Positions 1 to 9,389 of a stretch of DNA of 64,000 bases are shown here, in pieces. The notes under the pieces were generated by a model, which saw only the letters and a program-made list of their open reading frames with translations, had not been told where the DNA came from and did not search any database. The DNA is from Paracoccus albicereus (GTDB lineage Bacteria; Pseudomonadota; Alphaproteobacteria; Rhodobacterales; Rhodobacteraceae). Numbering within the stretch: position 1 is the stretch's first letter; each line of letters opens with the position of its first letter. The stretch lies in assembly GCF_024359525.1 (NCBI RefSeq), contig NZ_JAKZEU010000003.1, forward strand, positions 228,700-292,699. Direction: 5' to 3'. The position numbers and the translations under genes are program-made.

Positions 1-2
1 CT

Positions 3-1934
3 GCCGATGGGGAAATCGTTCCGCCGCCTGCCCCCGAGGCGGCCGAGCCTTCGGCAGCGGAGGCGTCTGCCGAAACCATGGCCGAAACCGAACCGATGCG
101 CGAAGCCGCGCCGGAGGACGCGCCGGCCGCCGATACGGCCTCGGCGCCTGAGGAACCTGTTTCAGACGCACCCGCAGCCGAAGCGGCGCCGGACGCGCTG
201 GCCGAGCAGGCTGCCGAGGCAGAGCCCGCTGAGCCTGCTGCACCCATGACGGAACAGACCGCCGACGAGGCGCCCGCCCCAGCAGCGCTAGAGACTCAGG
301 CCGAAGCTGCACCGATGAACGACCAGCCCGCTGATGCACCTGCGGCAGAGGCGGCGTCTGAAGGCGAATCGCCGTCTGCTGACGACCTCGCCGCTGAGCT
401 TGAGCGCGCGCAGGCAGAAGCGGACGCGCAGGCCCAGGCGGAGGCTGCGACCGATCAACAGCCAGCCCCGGAGCCGGCCGCGAGCGCAGCGGCTGACACG
501 GCCGCGAATGCGCCTGTCGAAGCCGATACGGGCGCGCTGATCATGTCCGACAGCCAGATCGCGCGTCAGCGGATCGCACCCCAGCAGATCATGGCGCAAA
601 GGCTGCAGGCTGAAGTCGCCGCCGGTCTGACGATGGATGACCTGACCTGCGAAACCGGCGCCGCAAAGCCCTGCGCCGAAGGCGTGGGCTACCTGACCCC
701 TGGCGGGATCATCGTCGAGACGGACGGCACCGGCCGGATCATGCTGGCCGAGCGTGAGCGGCAGCAGAACCGCATCGCCGAAAACGGCGAAGTGACGGCA
801 CGCGCGCCGGAAGAGGGCACCGCCAGCACGGCGGCGTCCGAGGAAGCGGCGTCGGAGACCACCGCCGCGGTCGCGGCAGCATTGCAGGAAGGCGCGCAAG
901 CGTCCAGCGACAACGTCGTCGAGGAAGAGGTCACCGAAGCGAATACCCGCAGCTCGGCCGAAGATTTCGAGACCAGCCTTCGGAACGCGCTTTCGGGTGC
1001 CGCGGCTCAGCAGAACACCAATCGTGCCGCCGAAAGCGACGACGATGATAGCGGCAGCGATCTAGCCAAGGCCCTGATTCTTGGTCTGGGCGCTGTGGCC
1101 GTCGGTCAGGTGTTGAACAACAACCGTCAGGTTGCTCTGGCGACGCCTGACCGTGTTGTCGTTCAGCGCGCTGATGGCAGCCAGGAGATCGTCAAGGATG
1201 AGGTCGCTCTGCTGCGCCAACCCGGCAGCACGGTGACGACCGAAAACTTCGACGACGGTTCGTCGCGCACGATCGTGACGCGTTCGGACGGCAGCAAGGT
1301 CGTGACCATCCGTGACGCGAACCTGCGGGTCCTGCGGCGCACCCTGATCTCGGCCGATGGCCAGACGACCCAGTTGATCGACGACACAGCCCAGGTGGAG
1401 CCGGTCAACGTCAGCGATCTGCCGCCGGCCGCCAAGCCTGTCGCGAGCAGCGGCAACATGGATGAAGAGGCGCTGCGTCGCGCTCTGCAGCAGGAAGCGC
1501 AGATCAATCGGACCTTCACGCTCAACCAGATCCGAAACATTCCGGAAGTCCGGGCGCTGGTCGCACCGGTCAATATCGACGCGATCACCTTCGACACGGG
1601 TTCGGCGGCGATCAAGCCGGATCAGGCACAGCAGCTCGCGACCTTGGGCCGGGTGATCCAAGACGCGGTCGAGGCAAACCCGCGGGAGATCTTCATGATC
1701 GAAGGTCACACCGATACGGTCGGCGCAGACGCGATGAACCTTGCGCTGTCCGACCGCCGGGCCGAGTCGGTCGCACTCGCGTTGTCGGAATATTTCGATG
1801 TTCCGCCCGAAAACCTGGTCGTGCAGGGTTATGGCGAACAATTCCTGAAGATCCGCGCGCAAGGCGACATCCGCGAAAACCGTCGCGCCTCGGTGCGCCG
1901 CATCACCGATCTGATGCGAACCGCTGCGAACTGA
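3..1934 (+). CDS. OmpA-family outer membrane protein, 5' end outside the window
   Basis: The reading frame is open from the left edge, so the N-terminus and any signal peptide are missing; 643 residues are visible. Roughly the first 180 are a Pro/Ala/Glu-rich low-complexity stretch. Near the middle is a short hydrophobic segment (LAKALILGLGAVAVGQVL) followed by short repeats of the DGS..IV.R type. The last 110 residues form an OmpA C-terminal peptidoglycan-binding domain, with EGHTDTVGADAMNLALSDRRAE cut short here as EGHTDTVG...LSDRRAE and a closing ENRRASVRR. Such proteins tether the outer membrane to peptidoglycan. The gene ends in a strong terminator at 1954-1983. The domain call is firm; the role of the acidic region is unknown. 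Confidence 0.88.
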   Translation, partial: ADGEIVPPPAPEAAEPSAAEASAETMAETEPMREAAPEDAPAADTASAPEEPVSDAPAAEAAPDALAEQAAEAEPAEPAAPMTEQTADEAPAPAALETQAEAAPMNDQPADAPAAEAASEGESPSADDLAAELERAQAEADAQAQAEAATDQQPAPEPAASAAADTAANAPVEADTGALIMSDSQIARQRIAPQQIMAQRLQAEVAAGLTMDDLTCETGAAKPCAEGVGYLTPGGIIVETDGTGRIMLAERERQQNRIAENGEVTARAPEEGTASTAASEEAASETTAAVAAALQEGAQASSDNVVEEEVTEANTRSSAEDFETSLRNALSGAAAQQNTNRAAESDDDDSGSDLAKALILGLGAVAVGQVLNNNRQVALATPDRVVVQRADGSQEIVKDEVALLRQPGSTVTTENFDDGSSRTIVTRSDGSKVVTIRDANLRVLRRTLISADGQTTQLIDDTAQVEPVNVSDLPPAAKPVASSGNMDEEALRRALQQEAQINRTFTLNQIRNIPEVRALVAPVNIDAITFDTGSAAIKPDQAQQLATLGRVIQDAVEANPREIFMIEGHTDTVGADAMNLALSDRRAESVALALSEYFDVPPENLVVQGYGEQFLKIRAQGDIRENRRASVRRITDLMRTAAN

Positions 1935-1953
1935 TTGCAGCTCTCATCATGCG

Positions 1954-1983
1954 AAAGGGCCGGAGTTTCCTCCGGCCCTTTTT
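1954..1983 (+). terminator. Rho-independent terminator after the OmpA-family gene
   Basis: A 12-base perfect stem (AAAGGGCCGGAG pairing with CTCCGGCCCTTT), a 4-base TTTC loop and a T5 tract, 20 bases after the stop codon at 1932-1934. Confidence 0.9.
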
Positions 1984-2003
1984 CATGGACTGAACCAAGT
2001 TCG

Positions 2004-2435
2004 TTACAGATAGCGCGGAAATTCAATCTTGGGACAGCGGTCCTGAACAACCCTCATACCTTTCGCCTGCGCGCGTTCGGCGGCATCGTCGTCACGCACG
2101 CCAAGCTGGGTCCAGATCACGCGCAGGTCCGGCAGGGAAGCCAGCGCCTCGTCAACCACACCGCCCACCGCCTCTGACCGGCGAAAGATATCGACCATAT
2201 CGACACCCGCATCGCGGGGAATGTCGGACAGCGTTCCATAGCAGGTTTCGTCCAGAATCGTTTCGCCCGCGTGACCGGGATTGACCGGAATGACGCGAAA
2301 TCCCTGGGATTGAAGATAGCGGGCCACGCCCCAGCTGGGCCGGTCTTCGCGCGGTGACAGACCAACGACTGCGATTACGCGTGATTCGCGCGCGACCCGG
2401 CCGATATCGGCATCCAGATCGGTTTGAACGTTCAT
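2004..2435 (-). CDS. CoA-binding domain protein (YccU-like)
   Basis: 143 residues forming a single Rossmann-type CoA-binding domain: VVGLSPREDRPSWGVARYL with a following nucleotide-binding region (VIPVNPGH) and a C-terminal QLGVRDDDAAERA segment typical of this family. The family's reaction is not established; it is related to the CoA-binding half of succinyl-CoA ligases. I chose the start at 2435 because a GGAGGAG ribosome site lies seven bases upstream; a longer frame to 2489 lacks one. Two hairpins lie upstream of it, between this gene and the YHS gene. Confidence 0.85.
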   Translation of the reverse strand: MNVQTDLDADIGRVARESRVIAVVGLSPREDRPSWGVARYLQSQGFRVIPVNPGHAGETILDETCYGTLSDIPRDAGVDMVDIFRRSEAVGGVVDEALASLPDLRVIWTQLGVRDDDAAERAQAKGMRVVQDRCPKIEFPRYL

Positions 2436-2470
2436 CGCCACTCCTCCGTGAGTTGAAAGACCCTGCCATA

Positions 2471-2503
2471 GAAAAGGCGCCCGGTCCATGATGGCCGGGC
2501 GCT
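2471..2503 (-). terminator. Probable terminator, minus strand
   Basis: GCGCCCGG at 2477-2484 pairs with CCGGGCGC at 2495-2502. Read on the minus strand it is followed by CTTTTC, a weak U tract. It lies between the YHS gene (ending at 2631) and the CoA-binding gene and could end the YHS transcript. Confidence 0.5.
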
Positions 2504-2529
2504 AGTCGCGGAACGAGGGACAGTGATCC

Positions 2530-2556
2530 GAACATGACCGTTCCGGGGTCATGTTC
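2530..2556. repeat. Perfect inverted repeat (10-base arms)
   Basis: GAACATGACC at 2530-2539 and GGTCATGTTC at 2547-2556 with a 7-base loop. There is no U tract on either side, so it may be an operator, an RNA stabiliser or a weak terminator after the YHS gene. Confidence 0.6.
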
Positions 2557-2630
2557 CGTAGATTAAATGGGGATTCGTGGATAAAGTTCCACACAAGTGC
2601 CGAATTCGTGATGACGACGCTTGACGAGCC

Positions 2631-3047
2631 TTATTTCGCCATCTTCATCCACGTCCGTCTGGCGCTTGTCAGGATACCTCGCGGGTCGGCCATAAGTTGC
2701 CTGGCCGCACTGCCGGAACGCAGCAGATAGATGCGCTGCCCGATGACAACGAACTGGCGAGGATCGCCGGGGATGCGCTTTCCTTCTGCCAAGGATACCG
2801 GGCAGAAGCCGCCAAAGCCCGGCGCGTAAGCACGCGGGTTCGACTCGAATTTCAAGCGATTCTCTTCAGACGAAAAGTGCCACGACTTGCCGCGCCATCG
2901 GGTCGCGATGTCCGGCTCGCCAGGGACGGCCCGATTCGAGGTGAAATAGCTGACAGGATCGAACCCGTTCAGCGCCCAGTCCTGCGCAAAAGCAGCGGGC
3001 ACCGCCAGCGTCAGCCAAATCAGTAGGGGAGCGAAGAAACGGGTCAT
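2631..3047 (-). CDS. YHS-domain exported protein
   Basis: 138 residues beginning with a clear signal peptide (MTRFFAPLLIWLTLAVPAAFA, cleavage after AFA). The mature part has the YHS layout: GFDPVSYF, then a WHFSSEENRLKFESNP stretch and YAPGFGGFCPVSLAEG. YHS proteins are proposed to bind metals or copper, and some homologues carry selenocysteine near the GG-C motif; here that position is an ordinary cysteine. It is monocistronic. Likely periplasmic; function not shown by the sequence. Confidence 0.82.
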   Translation of the reverse strand: MTRFFAPLLIWLTLAVPAAFAQDWALNGFDPVSYFTSNRAVPGEPDIATRWRGKSWHFSSEENRLKFESNPRAYAPGFGGFCPVSLAEGKRIPGDPRQFVVIGQRIYLLRSGSAARQLMADPRGILTSARRTWMKMAK

Positions 3048-3071
3048 GCAGTCAGGGAATCCGAGGATGTG

Positions 3072-3080
3072 TTATCCACA
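3072..3080 (+). promoter_or_regulatory. Perfect DnaA-box match
   Basis: TTATCCACA lies in the 92-base gap between the YHS gene and the 3' end of rlmB. A related CGTGGATAA (one mismatch, opposite strand) is at 2576-2584. Two boxes 500 bases apart with no AT-rich element do not make an origin; a regulatory or chance role is possible. Confidence 0.35.
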
Positions 3081-3139
3081 GATGGCAGGTGCGGCCCGAT
3101 TGCTCAACGAGCGCACGCGAAATTCGCGTGCATGTGATG

Positions 3140-3931
3140 CTAACCCGCCGCAGCGGCATATAGAGCAATTGCCGCCGCGTTCGAAACGTTGAGCGAGCCG
3201 AAATCGGCGGCGAACGGAATTCGGACGACATGGTCGCAAAGCCCTAGCGTCCGTTCGCGCAGACCCGGCCCCTCTGCCCCCAGAACGATGCACAGCGCCT
3301 GGCCCGGAACGTGTTCAAGCATATCGGGCAGCACGCCTTCGCCCGTTCCATCGAGGCCCGCGATCACGAAGCGCATCTGGCGCAGCGATACCAGCGCATC
3401 GCCAAGATTGGGCACGCGAAGATAAGGCTGGCGTTCCAGTGCACCCGAAGCGGTCTTGGCCAAAGCGCCGGTTTCGGGTGCGGAATGCCGTGCGGGCGCG
3501 ATGACCGCGCGCGCGCCGAAAACCTCGGCCGAGCGAAGGATCGCACCGACATTGTGCGGGTCGCTGACCCGGTCCAGCGCGACGATCAGTGGACGCCGCG
3601 CACCCGGCACGTCGCGCAGCGCGACATCGGACAGGCTCCCCCAGTGCAGCGGTCTCACCTCCAGCGCGGCGCCCTGATGGACACTGTCCTCCGCTAAGGG
3701 AACGGACTTCAGAAACACGCGTGGATCGGTGATCTCTGGCTCCACCCCCGCCAGATCACCCAGCCTGTCGGCCGCGTTGCGCGTCAACACCAGCCGCAGC
3801 TTTTCCCGCGCCGGATTGGCCAGTGCGTCACGAACGGCGTGCAGTCCGAAAAGCCAAAGTGTTTCGGCGGCGCTTGCGCGACGCGCTCGCTCCTTCTCGA
3901 TCACCCATTGCGGCTTCTTGGGACCGGCCAT
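3140..3931 (-). CDS. rlmB: 23S rRNA (guanosine-2'-O-)-methyltransferase, TrmH/SpoU family
   Basis: 263 residues with an N-terminal substrate-binding domain ([14 protein letters not shown]) and a SPOUT methyltransferase domain. The three SpoU motifs are visible: [30 protein letters not shown] and [20 protein letters not shown]. It should methylate the 2'-O of G2251 in the peptidyl-transferase centre using S-adenosylmethionine. The start at 3931 is preceded by AAGGGGAAAG; an upstream in-frame extension to 4066 overlaps the ispH promoter region and lacks family similarity. Divergent from ispH with a 109-base gap. RlmB is the best match, though other TrmH-family specificities cannot be excluded. 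Confidence 0.9.
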   Translation of the reverse strand: MAGPKKPQWVIEKERARRASAAETLWLFGLHAVRDALANPAREKLRLVLTRNAADRLGDLAGVEPEITDPRVFLKSVPLAEDSVHQGAALEVRPLHWGSLSDVALRDVPGARRPLIVALDRVSDPHNVGAILRSAEVFGARAVIAPARHSAPETGALAKTASGALERQPYLRVPNLGDALVSLRQMRFVIAGLDGTGEGVLPDMLEHVPGQALCIVLGAEGPGLRERTLGLCDHVVRIPFAADFGSLNVSNAAAIALYAAAAG

Positions 3932-4040
3932 CACTTTCCCCTTCGGATCGATGTCCAACCTCTCTGCGCGACCGGCAGGCCGGGCGCAAGCGCGACGCAA
4001 ACACTGGACCTGCCATGGCAGGCGCGCTAGGCGATGGATC

Positions 4041-4997
4041 ATGGAACAGCGTAAGCCGCCACTCACCCTTTACCTCGCCGCTCCGCGCGGTTTCTGCGCC
4101 GGGGTCGACCGGGCGATCAAGATCGTCGAGATAGCGCTCTCGAAATGGGGCGCGCCGGTCTATGTTCGCCACGAGATCGTTCACAACCGCTTCGTTGTCG
4201 ACGAGCTGCGCGCCAAGGGCGCGATATTCGTCGAGGATCTGGACGAATGCCCCGATGACCGGCCGGTGATCTTCTCGGCACATGGCGTGCCCAAGGCGGT
4301 TCCGGCCGAGGCACGTCGGCGCGAGATGATCTACGTTGACGCGACCTGCCCGCTGGTCAGCAAGGTCCATATCGAGGCAGAGCGCCATCACCAGGCGGGC
4401 CTGCAACTTGTCATGATCGGCCACGAAGGTCATCCCGAGGTGCTGGGAACGATGGGCCAACTGCCGCCCGGTGAGGTGATCCTGGTCGAGACGGTCGAGG
4501 ATGTGGCAACCATTGCTCCACGGGATCCGGATCGGCTGGCCTTCATCACCCAGACCACCTTGTCGGTCGATGACACCGCCGCCATCGTCGCGGCGCTGCA
4601 ATCGCGTTTCCCGACGATCGTCGGCCCCGCCAAGGAAGACATCTGCTACGCAACGACCAACCGTCAGGCGGCGGTCAAGGCGATCGCGCCGTCGATCGAT
4701 GCGCTGCTGGTGATCGGGGCGCCTAATTCCAGCAACTCGAAACGTCTGGTCGAGGTCGGTCGCGCCGAAGGCTGCGCCTATTCGCAGCTTGTGATGCGCG
4801 CGGATCAGATCGACTGGCGTAGCATGGACGGCGTGAAGGCCGTCGGGGTGACGGCCGGTGCAAGTGCGCCCGAGGTTCTGGTCAACGAGGTCATCGATGC
4901 GTTCCGCGCGCGTTTCGACGTCAATGTCGAAATCGTGGAGACCGCGCAGGAGAACGTCGAATTCAAGGTGCCCCGCGTCCTGCGAGAACCTGCCTGA
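4041..4997 (+). CDS. ispH: 4-hydroxy-3-methylbut-2-enyl diphosphate reductase
   Basis: 318 residues. Last step of the MEP isoprenoid pathway: reduction of HMBPP to IPP and DMAPP with a [4Fe-4S] cluster. The three cluster cysteines stand in [21 protein letters not shown] and [10 protein letters not shown]; the catalytic-site residues in [15 protein letters not shown] and the late SSNSKRL and TAGASAP motifs are all present. The start at 4041 gives the usual N-terminus just before [12 protein letters not shown]. It runs into the glutathione-transferase operon after 65 bases, and its 5' region is shared with divergent rlmB. Confidence 0.96.
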   Translation: MEQRKPPLTLYLAAPRGFCAGVDRAIKIVEIALSKWGAPVYVRHEIVHNRFVVDELRAKGAIFVEDLDECPDDRPVIFSAHGVPKAVPAEARRREMIYVDATCPLVSKVHIEAERHHQAGLQLVMIGHEGHPEVLGTMGQLPPGEVILVETVEDVATIAPRDPDRLAFITQTTLSVDDTAAIVAALQSRFPTIVGPAKEDICYATTNRQAAVKAIAPSIDALLVIGAPNSSNSKRLVEVGRAEGCAYSQLVMRADQIDWRSMDGVKAVGVTAGASAPEVLVNEVIDAFRARFDVNVEIVETAQENVEFKVPRVLREPA

Positions 4998-5062
4998 CCA
5001 AACGCGGCGAGGCGAGGCGCAATCTGCTTCCCGGTTTCCAGATTTGAGCCAAGGAGAACGCG

Positions 5063-5671
5063 ATGAGGCTCTATTCGATGCCGTCTTCCGGAAACAGCTA
5101 CAAGGTGCGGCTGCTTCTGGCGCTGACTGGCCAGCGTGCCGAAACCGTCGACTGTGAATATCGCTCGGAAGCACTTGAACAGGCGAAATCCGAAGGGCGC
5201 CTGCCCTACGGAAAGGTCCCGACCCTCGAACTGGACGACGGCCGCACCCTGGGCGAATCGAATGCGATCCTGTCCTATCTGGGTGAGGGCACGCAGTTCG
5301 TTCCGCAGGATGGCTTCGACCGCGCAGAGATGCTGGGCTGGATGTTCTGGGAACAATACAACCACGAACCGGTGATTGCCGTGCGTGCTGCACTGCTGAC
5401 CTATCCTGAACGGGCAGCGCAGGCGACGCCACAGCGACTGGCCGAATTGCTGGATCGCGGGCATTCGGTCCTGTCGGTGATGGAACGTCGCCTGGCCGAT
5501 CGGGACTGGCTGGCCGGCGATACGCCAAGCCTCGCCGACATCTGCCTCTATGGCTACACGCACAGCGCAGGGACGCGCGGTGGCTTCGACATGGCACGTT
5601 TCCCCGCCATCGGTCGTTGGCTGGCGCGCATCGAAGCGCTTCCCGGCTTTGTCGGGCTGGATGCGCGATGA
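5063..5671 (+). CDS. Glutathione S-transferase family protein
   Basis: 202 residues. The N-terminal thioredoxin fold begins MRLYSMPSSGNSYKVRLLLA, with a serine pair in the usual catalytic place, then GKVPTLELDDG and the glutathione-binding ESNAILSYL motif. The C-terminal helical domain has the N-capping LAGDTPSLADICLY signature. A GGAG site precedes the ATG. Its stop overlaps the start of the DUF3429 gene by four bases, so the two are translationally coupled. The substrate cannot be read from sequence. Confidence 0.9.
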   Translation: MRLYSMPSSGNSYKVRLLLALTGQRAETVDCEYRSEALEQAKSEGRLPYGKVPTLELDDGRTLGESNAILSYLGEGTQFVPQDGFDRAEMLGWMFWEQYNHEPVIAVRAALLTYPERAAQATPQRLAELLDRGHSVLSVMERRLADRDWLAGDTPSLADICLYGYTHSAGTRGGFDMARFPAIGRWLARIEALPGFVGLDAR

Positions 5672-6120
5672 TCATAGGTGATGACCGCATACGTCCGCCG
5701 CTTGCCGCGATGGTTCTTGGCGCGGCCGGACTGATTCCGTTCCTGTGGGGCGTCATCGCATTGCAGACCGGGCTTTTCACGCCAAACAGTCTGTCCGTTC
5801 GCCCTGCCATCGAAGTCTACGGCCTGATGATCTTCAGCTACATGGCAGGATGTTTCTGGCCCTTCGCCGCAAGGCTGAACGGTGCCCGCGATTACCTGTT
5901 GGCAGTGGCGCCTGTTCTCGTTCTGATCGCCATGATCGTGCCCGACTTCGTGACGCTCAATCAGGCGCTGATCCTGGGCTTCGCGGGGCTTTTGCCGATC
6001 GACTGGTACTTCACTCGGGCGGGCGCCGCGCCCACTTGGTGGATGCGCCTGCGTGTGCCGCTTTCCGCTGTGGTCATTGCGAGCCTCATCGCGATCCTTC
6101 TGACGGCGAGCCCTGCATGA
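5668..6120 (+). CDS. DUF3429 inner-membrane protein
   Basis: 150 residues with about five hydrophobic segments, beginning at [19 protein letters not shown] and ending [16 protein letters not shown]. The pattern, including the [11 protein letters not shown] and LPIDWYFT segments, fits the DUF3429 family, whose function is unknown. It starts inside the end of the glutathione-transferase gene (ATGA) and itself overlaps rnhA by four bases, so four genes from 5063 to 7207 form one operon. Confidence 0.8.
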   Translation: MIIGDDRIRPPLAAMVLGAAGLIPFLWGVIALQTGLFTPNSLSVRPAIEVYGLMIFSYMAGCFWPFAARLNGARDYLLAVAPVLVLIAMIVPDFVTLNQALILGFAGLLPIDWYFTRAGAAPTWWMRLRVPLSAVVIASLIAILLTASPA

Positions 6121-6566
6121 GCGAACTTTACGCATGGACCGACGGAGCCTGCAGCGGCAATCCGGGACCGGGAGGCTGGGGCGTCCTGATGCGCGCAATG
6201 GCGGGCGAGACAGTTCTGAAAGAGCGCGAACTGTCGGGCGGAGAGGCTGCGACGACCAACAACCGGATGGAACTGATGGCGGCCATCGCGGCGCTTGAAG
6301 CGCTGACCCGACCAAGCGCCATCACCATCACCACCGACAGCGCCTACGTGAAGAACGGCGTGACCGGCTGGATCCACGGTTGGAAGAAGAACGGTTGGCG
6401 CACCGCGGCGAAAAAGCCGGTGAAGAACGATGATCTTTGGCAACGGCTCGACGTGGCGCAGGCCCGCCATGACGTCCGCTGGGAATGGATCAAGGGCCAT
6501 GCCGGGCACGCGGAAAACGAACGCGCTGACGAACTGGCCCGCGCCGGGATGAAGCCCTTCAAATGA
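6117..6566 (+). CDS. rnhA: Ribonuclease HI
   Basis: 149 residues, near the usual 155. It cleaves the RNA strand of RNA-DNA hybrids, using two metal ions. The catalytic acids are in [43 protein letters not shown] and [16 protein letters not shown], which also holds the helper histidine. The start lies in the ATGA overlap with the DUF3429 gene, and the stop overlaps the start of the TRIC-like gene. A complete type 1 enzyme with no insertion. Confidence 0.97.
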   Translation: MSELYAWTDGACSGNPGPGGWGVLMRAMAGETVLKERELSGGEAATTNNRMELMAAIAALEALTRPSAITITTDSAYVKNGVTGWIHGWKKNGWRTAAKKPVKNDDLWQRLDVAQARHDVRWEWIKGHAGHAENERADELARAGMKPFK

Positions 6567-7207
6567 CGATTGCGGCCAACCTGCCGGGTCTTGTCTGGGT
6601 GCTGGATTACGCGTCGGTTCTGGTCTTCGCCCTGACAGGCGCGCTTGTGGCAAGCCGACAGCAATTGGACATCGTGGGCTTCGTTTTCATGGCCGCGCTG
6701 ACCGCCGTTGGCGGTGGCACGCTGCGGGACCTGCTGCTGGACCGCTACCTGGTTTTCTGGGTCGCGCGGCCATCGGTAATCGTGGTGGCGGCACTAGCGG
6801 CGGTCGTCGTGTTCTGGACCGCGCACCTTCTGGAAAGCCGCTACCGGGTGCTGTTGTGGCTCGACGCCTGTGCGCTTGCGGTTGCGGTGCCGGCGGGTGT
6901 CGGCGTGGCGCTGGCCGCCGGAGTCAGCCCGGTCATCGTGGTGATCATGGGCGTCATCACCGGCACGTTCGGCGGCCTCATGCGCGACGTGGTTGGGAAC
7001 GAGGTGCCCCTGGGTCTGAAGCAGGGAGAGTTGTATCTGACCGCCGCCTTCGGCGGCGCTGTCCTTGCCGTCCTGCTGGACTGGCTGAGCGTCGGTCGGA
7101 CCGAGGCGCTGCTGGCGTGTGGCATCGCCACGTTCGTCCTGCGGGCGGGCAGCCTTGGACGCGGCTGGAAGCTGCCGGTCTACAAATCGCGACCACCGCG
7201 GCGCTGA
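6563..7207 (+). CDS. TRIC-like cation channel family protein (UPF0126/YadS)
   Basis: 214 residues with seven predicted membrane spans arranged as two similar halves. The family's glycine signatures are present: [20 protein letters not shown] with [13 protein letters not shown] in the first half and [20 protein letters not shown] in the second. Bacterial members resemble the animal trimeric intracellular cation channels and were formerly called UPF0126; physiological role in bacteria is not settled. Last gene of the operon, coupled to rnhA. Confidence 0.88.
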   Translation: MTIAANLPGLVWVLDYASVLVFALTGALVASRQQLDIVGFVFMAALTAVGGGTLRDLLLDRYLVFWVARPSVIVVAALAAVVVFWTAHLLESRYRVLLWLDACALAVAVPAGVGVALAAGVSPVIVVIMGVITGTFGGLMRDVVGNEVPLGLKQGELYLTAAFGGAVLAVLLDWLSVGRTEALLACGIATFVLRAGSLGRGWKLPVYKSRPPRR

Positions 7208-7214
7208 GCCGGTC

Positions 7215-7949
7215 CTAAAAGCCGAAGCTGAACTTGCGCACGATGCCGAGGCGGACCGAAGGTTGGTCGCGATCCTGAACGATCGGGCTGTCCGCCGCGT
7301 CGCCGATCAGGCGTCCGTATTCGACCTCGCCCAGCAATGCGGTGCTGTCGGTCAGCGCGTAACGCGCTTCCAGCTTGGCTATCGCGGTGTTGAAGCCGCC
7401 GCCGGGGCTGTATTCGGAATATCCGCTGGCCGTTGCTTCCGAGGGCGAAACGCCGAAATAGGTTTGCGTGTATTCGTCGTCGCCATAGCCGAGCGCCAGG
7501 CCGGACCACAGCGTGAAGCGGTCGTTCACTTCCGTGCGGTACTTGGCTCCGATCGACCCGACCAGACCTTCGTGCCCGCCGAAGCCCTTGCGCAGGCTCC
7601 CGTAGGCGGTGACCGGACCGAAGCCGTAATTCACCTGTCCACCGATCTCGTAAGCACGATCGATCTGATCGAGACCAGCGAGGTCGGCATCATCATCGGG
7701 ATCACGTTCGCCAATGGTGTTGAAGGACGGCGAGAACGAAAAGCCCTGCGCGTCGCCGGGCGTCGTGCCGCCGCCCAGCTGCACATTGCGCCAGATCAGC
7801 CACGGGCTGGCCTGCTGATCGTCGGCGCCGGGGAAGCTCGGGTCGACCGAAACGCCAAGACCAAGTTCGACCGAAGCCGCGCTGTCTTGCGCATTCGCCG
7901 ACAGGACCGATAGCGCCACAAGGGCGGTGGAGAGCAGGACGGATTTCAT
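7215..7949 (-). CDS. MipA/OmpV-family outer membrane protein
   Basis: 244 residues with a signal peptide (cleavage after SANA). The mature part shows alternating beta-strand character, ends in an aromatic residue (RKFSFGF) as outer-membrane barrels do, and carries family-like FPGADDQQASPWL and SFSPSFNTIGERDPDDDADL stretches. E. coli MipA scaffolds murein enzymes, but most family members have no known role. Convergent with the TRIC-like gene, seven bases apart. It follows the DUF2147 gene by 160 bases on the same strand. Confidence 0.82.
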   Translation of the reverse strand: MKSVLLSTALVALSVLSANAQDSAASVELGLGVSVDPSFPGADDQQASPWLIWRNVQLGGGTTPGDAQGFSFSPSFNTIGERDPDDDADLAGLDQIDRAYEIGGQVNYGFGPVTAYGSLRKGFGGHEGLVGSIGAKYRTEVNDRFTLWSGLALGYGDDEYTQTYFGVSPSEATASGYSEYSPGGGFNTAIAKLEARYALTDSTALLGEVEYGRLIGDAADSPIVQDRDQPSVRLGIVRKFSFGF

Positions 7950-8109
7950 TCAGGCAAACTCGCGGGCAGCAGAGAGTGGGCAGTCCTGCCTAGATCGGTG
8001 ATCCCCGCACGGGATGCAAGCGCCCGAGGCGCCTGCGCGGCGTTTTTCGTTTACCTGTGGTTGCGCTGCATCGCACCGCCGCCCGCGAAGGGTGACGGCG
8101 CCGTTATCA

Positions 8110-8493
8110 CTACTGGATGCGCGTCCAGGTCTGGCTCTTGCAGATCAGTCCGCCTGCGACACAGCCGGCGAGGTTCATTTGATTGCCAGCAACCGAAGCC
8201 TTGCCGTTATAGACCTTGCGATCTGCAGGGCGCAGGACCTTTCCCTTGTAGTTGCTCCCGCCCTGCGGGACCATTTCGGTCACGATCTGCAAGCCGATGT
8301 TCTCGCCCTTGTATTCCTCGGTGCCGCGGAAGGTCCGCGTGATCGTGCCGCAGAAGCCCGCTCCGCAGGGGACGATCTGGACATGGGCGAAAGAGCCCTC
8401 GTCGGGCTGGGTCTGCCACAGACCCTCGATCGGGTCGGCCTGGGCGCTCGCACCGGCGAGGACCAGCGCAGCGGCGATGGCGAATGCTTTCAT
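8110..8493 (-). CDS. DUF2147 exported protein
   Basis: 127 residues with a signal peptide (cleavage after ASAQA). The body matches the small DUF2147 beta-barrel family: [20 protein letters not shown], a CGAGFCGTI segment and a C-terminal [17 protein letters not shown]. Two cysteine pairs suggest disulfides in the periplasm. Function unknown; these proteins are common near the envelope genes of alphaproteobacteria. Divergent from hisA across 138 bases. Confidence 0.82.
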   Translation of the reverse strand: MKAFAIAAALVLAGASAQADPIEGLWQTQPDEGSFAHVQIVPCGAGFCGTITRTFRGTEEYKGENIGLQIVTEMVPQGGSNYKGKVLRPADRKVYNGKASVAGNQMNLAGCVAGGLICKSQTWTRIQ

Positions 8494-8631
8494 CGGGGTC
8501 TCCCTCCCTCAAACGATCTGGCCATTTCACCGCCGGACCCGCCTGCAGGCAAGCATGACGTGAGGTCCCGCCCTTCACATGGCTGCACGCCTGTGCGACA
8601 GCAGCCCCAACGCAGAATGCGAGTGAATGAT

Positions 8632-9348
8632 ATGATCCTCTACCCTGCCATCGACCTGAAGGACGGCCAGTGCGTCCGTCTGCTGCGCGGCGACATGGAG
8701 GCCGCGACCGTCTTCGGCTCCGACCCCGCCGCGCAGGCGCGTGCCTTTGCCGAGGCCGGCGCGGAATGGCTTCACCTCGTCGATCTGAACGGCGCCTTTG
8801 CGGGCCGCCCGGTGAATGCCGACGCGGTCGCGTCGATCCTGTCAGCGGTCGACATCCCGGTGCAGCTGGGTGGCGGCATCCGCGACATGGCGACGATCGA
8901 GGATTGGCTGGATCGTGGTCTGGCCCGTGTGATCCTGGGCACGGTCGCCGTCGAGGATCCGTCCTTGGTTCGCGAAGCGGCGAACGCCTTCCCCGGAAAG
9001 ATCGCGGTCGGAATCGACGCCCGCGGCGGGCGCGTCGCGACGCGTGGTTGGGCCACGGAAACGCAGGTCAAGGCCACTGACCTTGCACAGCAATTCGAAG
9101 ATGCGGGTGTGGCCGCCATCATCTACACCGACATCGATCGCGACGGCGCGATGCAGGGTCCCAACATCAGCGCGACGGAGACGCTTGCGCGGTCGGTGAA
9201 CGTGCCCGTCATCGCTTCGGGCGGTGTCGCCTCGCTTGCCGATCTCGACGCACTGCGCGCCACGCGGGTCATCGCCGGCGCGATTTCGGGGCGCGCGCTC
9301 TACGACGGCGCGATCGATCTGCGCGAAGCGCTGGCGGCACTGGCCTGA
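8632..9348 (+). CDS. hisA: Phosphoribosylformimino-5-aminoimidazole carboxamide ribotide isomerase
   Basis: 238 residues forming a (beta/alpha)8 barrel. It performs the Amadori isomerisation of ProFAR in histidine synthesis. The two catalytic aspartates lie in [14 protein letters not shown] and [14 protein letters not shown], and both phosphate-binding halves (GGGIRD and ASGGVAS) are present. I placed the start at 8632; an ATG at 8617 is in frame and would add five residues, and neither has a strong ribosome site. First of hisA-hisF-hisE; hisH is not in the window. Confidence 0.95.
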   Translation: MILYPAIDLKDGQCVRLLRGDMEAATVFGSDPAAQARAFAEAGAEWLHLVDLNGAFAGRPVNADAVASILSAVDIPVQLGGGIRDMATIEDWLDRGLARVILGTVAVEDPSLVREAANAFPGKIAVGIDARGGRVATRGWATETQVKATDLAQQFEDAGVAAIIYTDIDRDGAMQGPNISATETLARSVNVPVIASGGVASLADLDALRATRVIAGAISGRALYDGAIDLREALAALA

Positions 9349-9389
9349 CGGGCCTTCCCGAAGCCGGTCGCCCGCGCTATCACCCCGCC

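Noticed and set aside
2530..2556. LexA operator
   Set aside because: GTTC and GAAC occur, but not with the N7 spacing of the alphaproteobacterial LexA box.
2576..3080. Replication origin
   Set aside because: Only two DnaA-like boxes 500 bases apart with a gene between and no AT-rich unwinding region.
3828..5810. 660-residue open frame on the minus strand
   Set aside because: Lies antisense to ispH and the glutathione transferase, has biased Arg/Pro/Ala composition and no family motif; a by-product of high GC.
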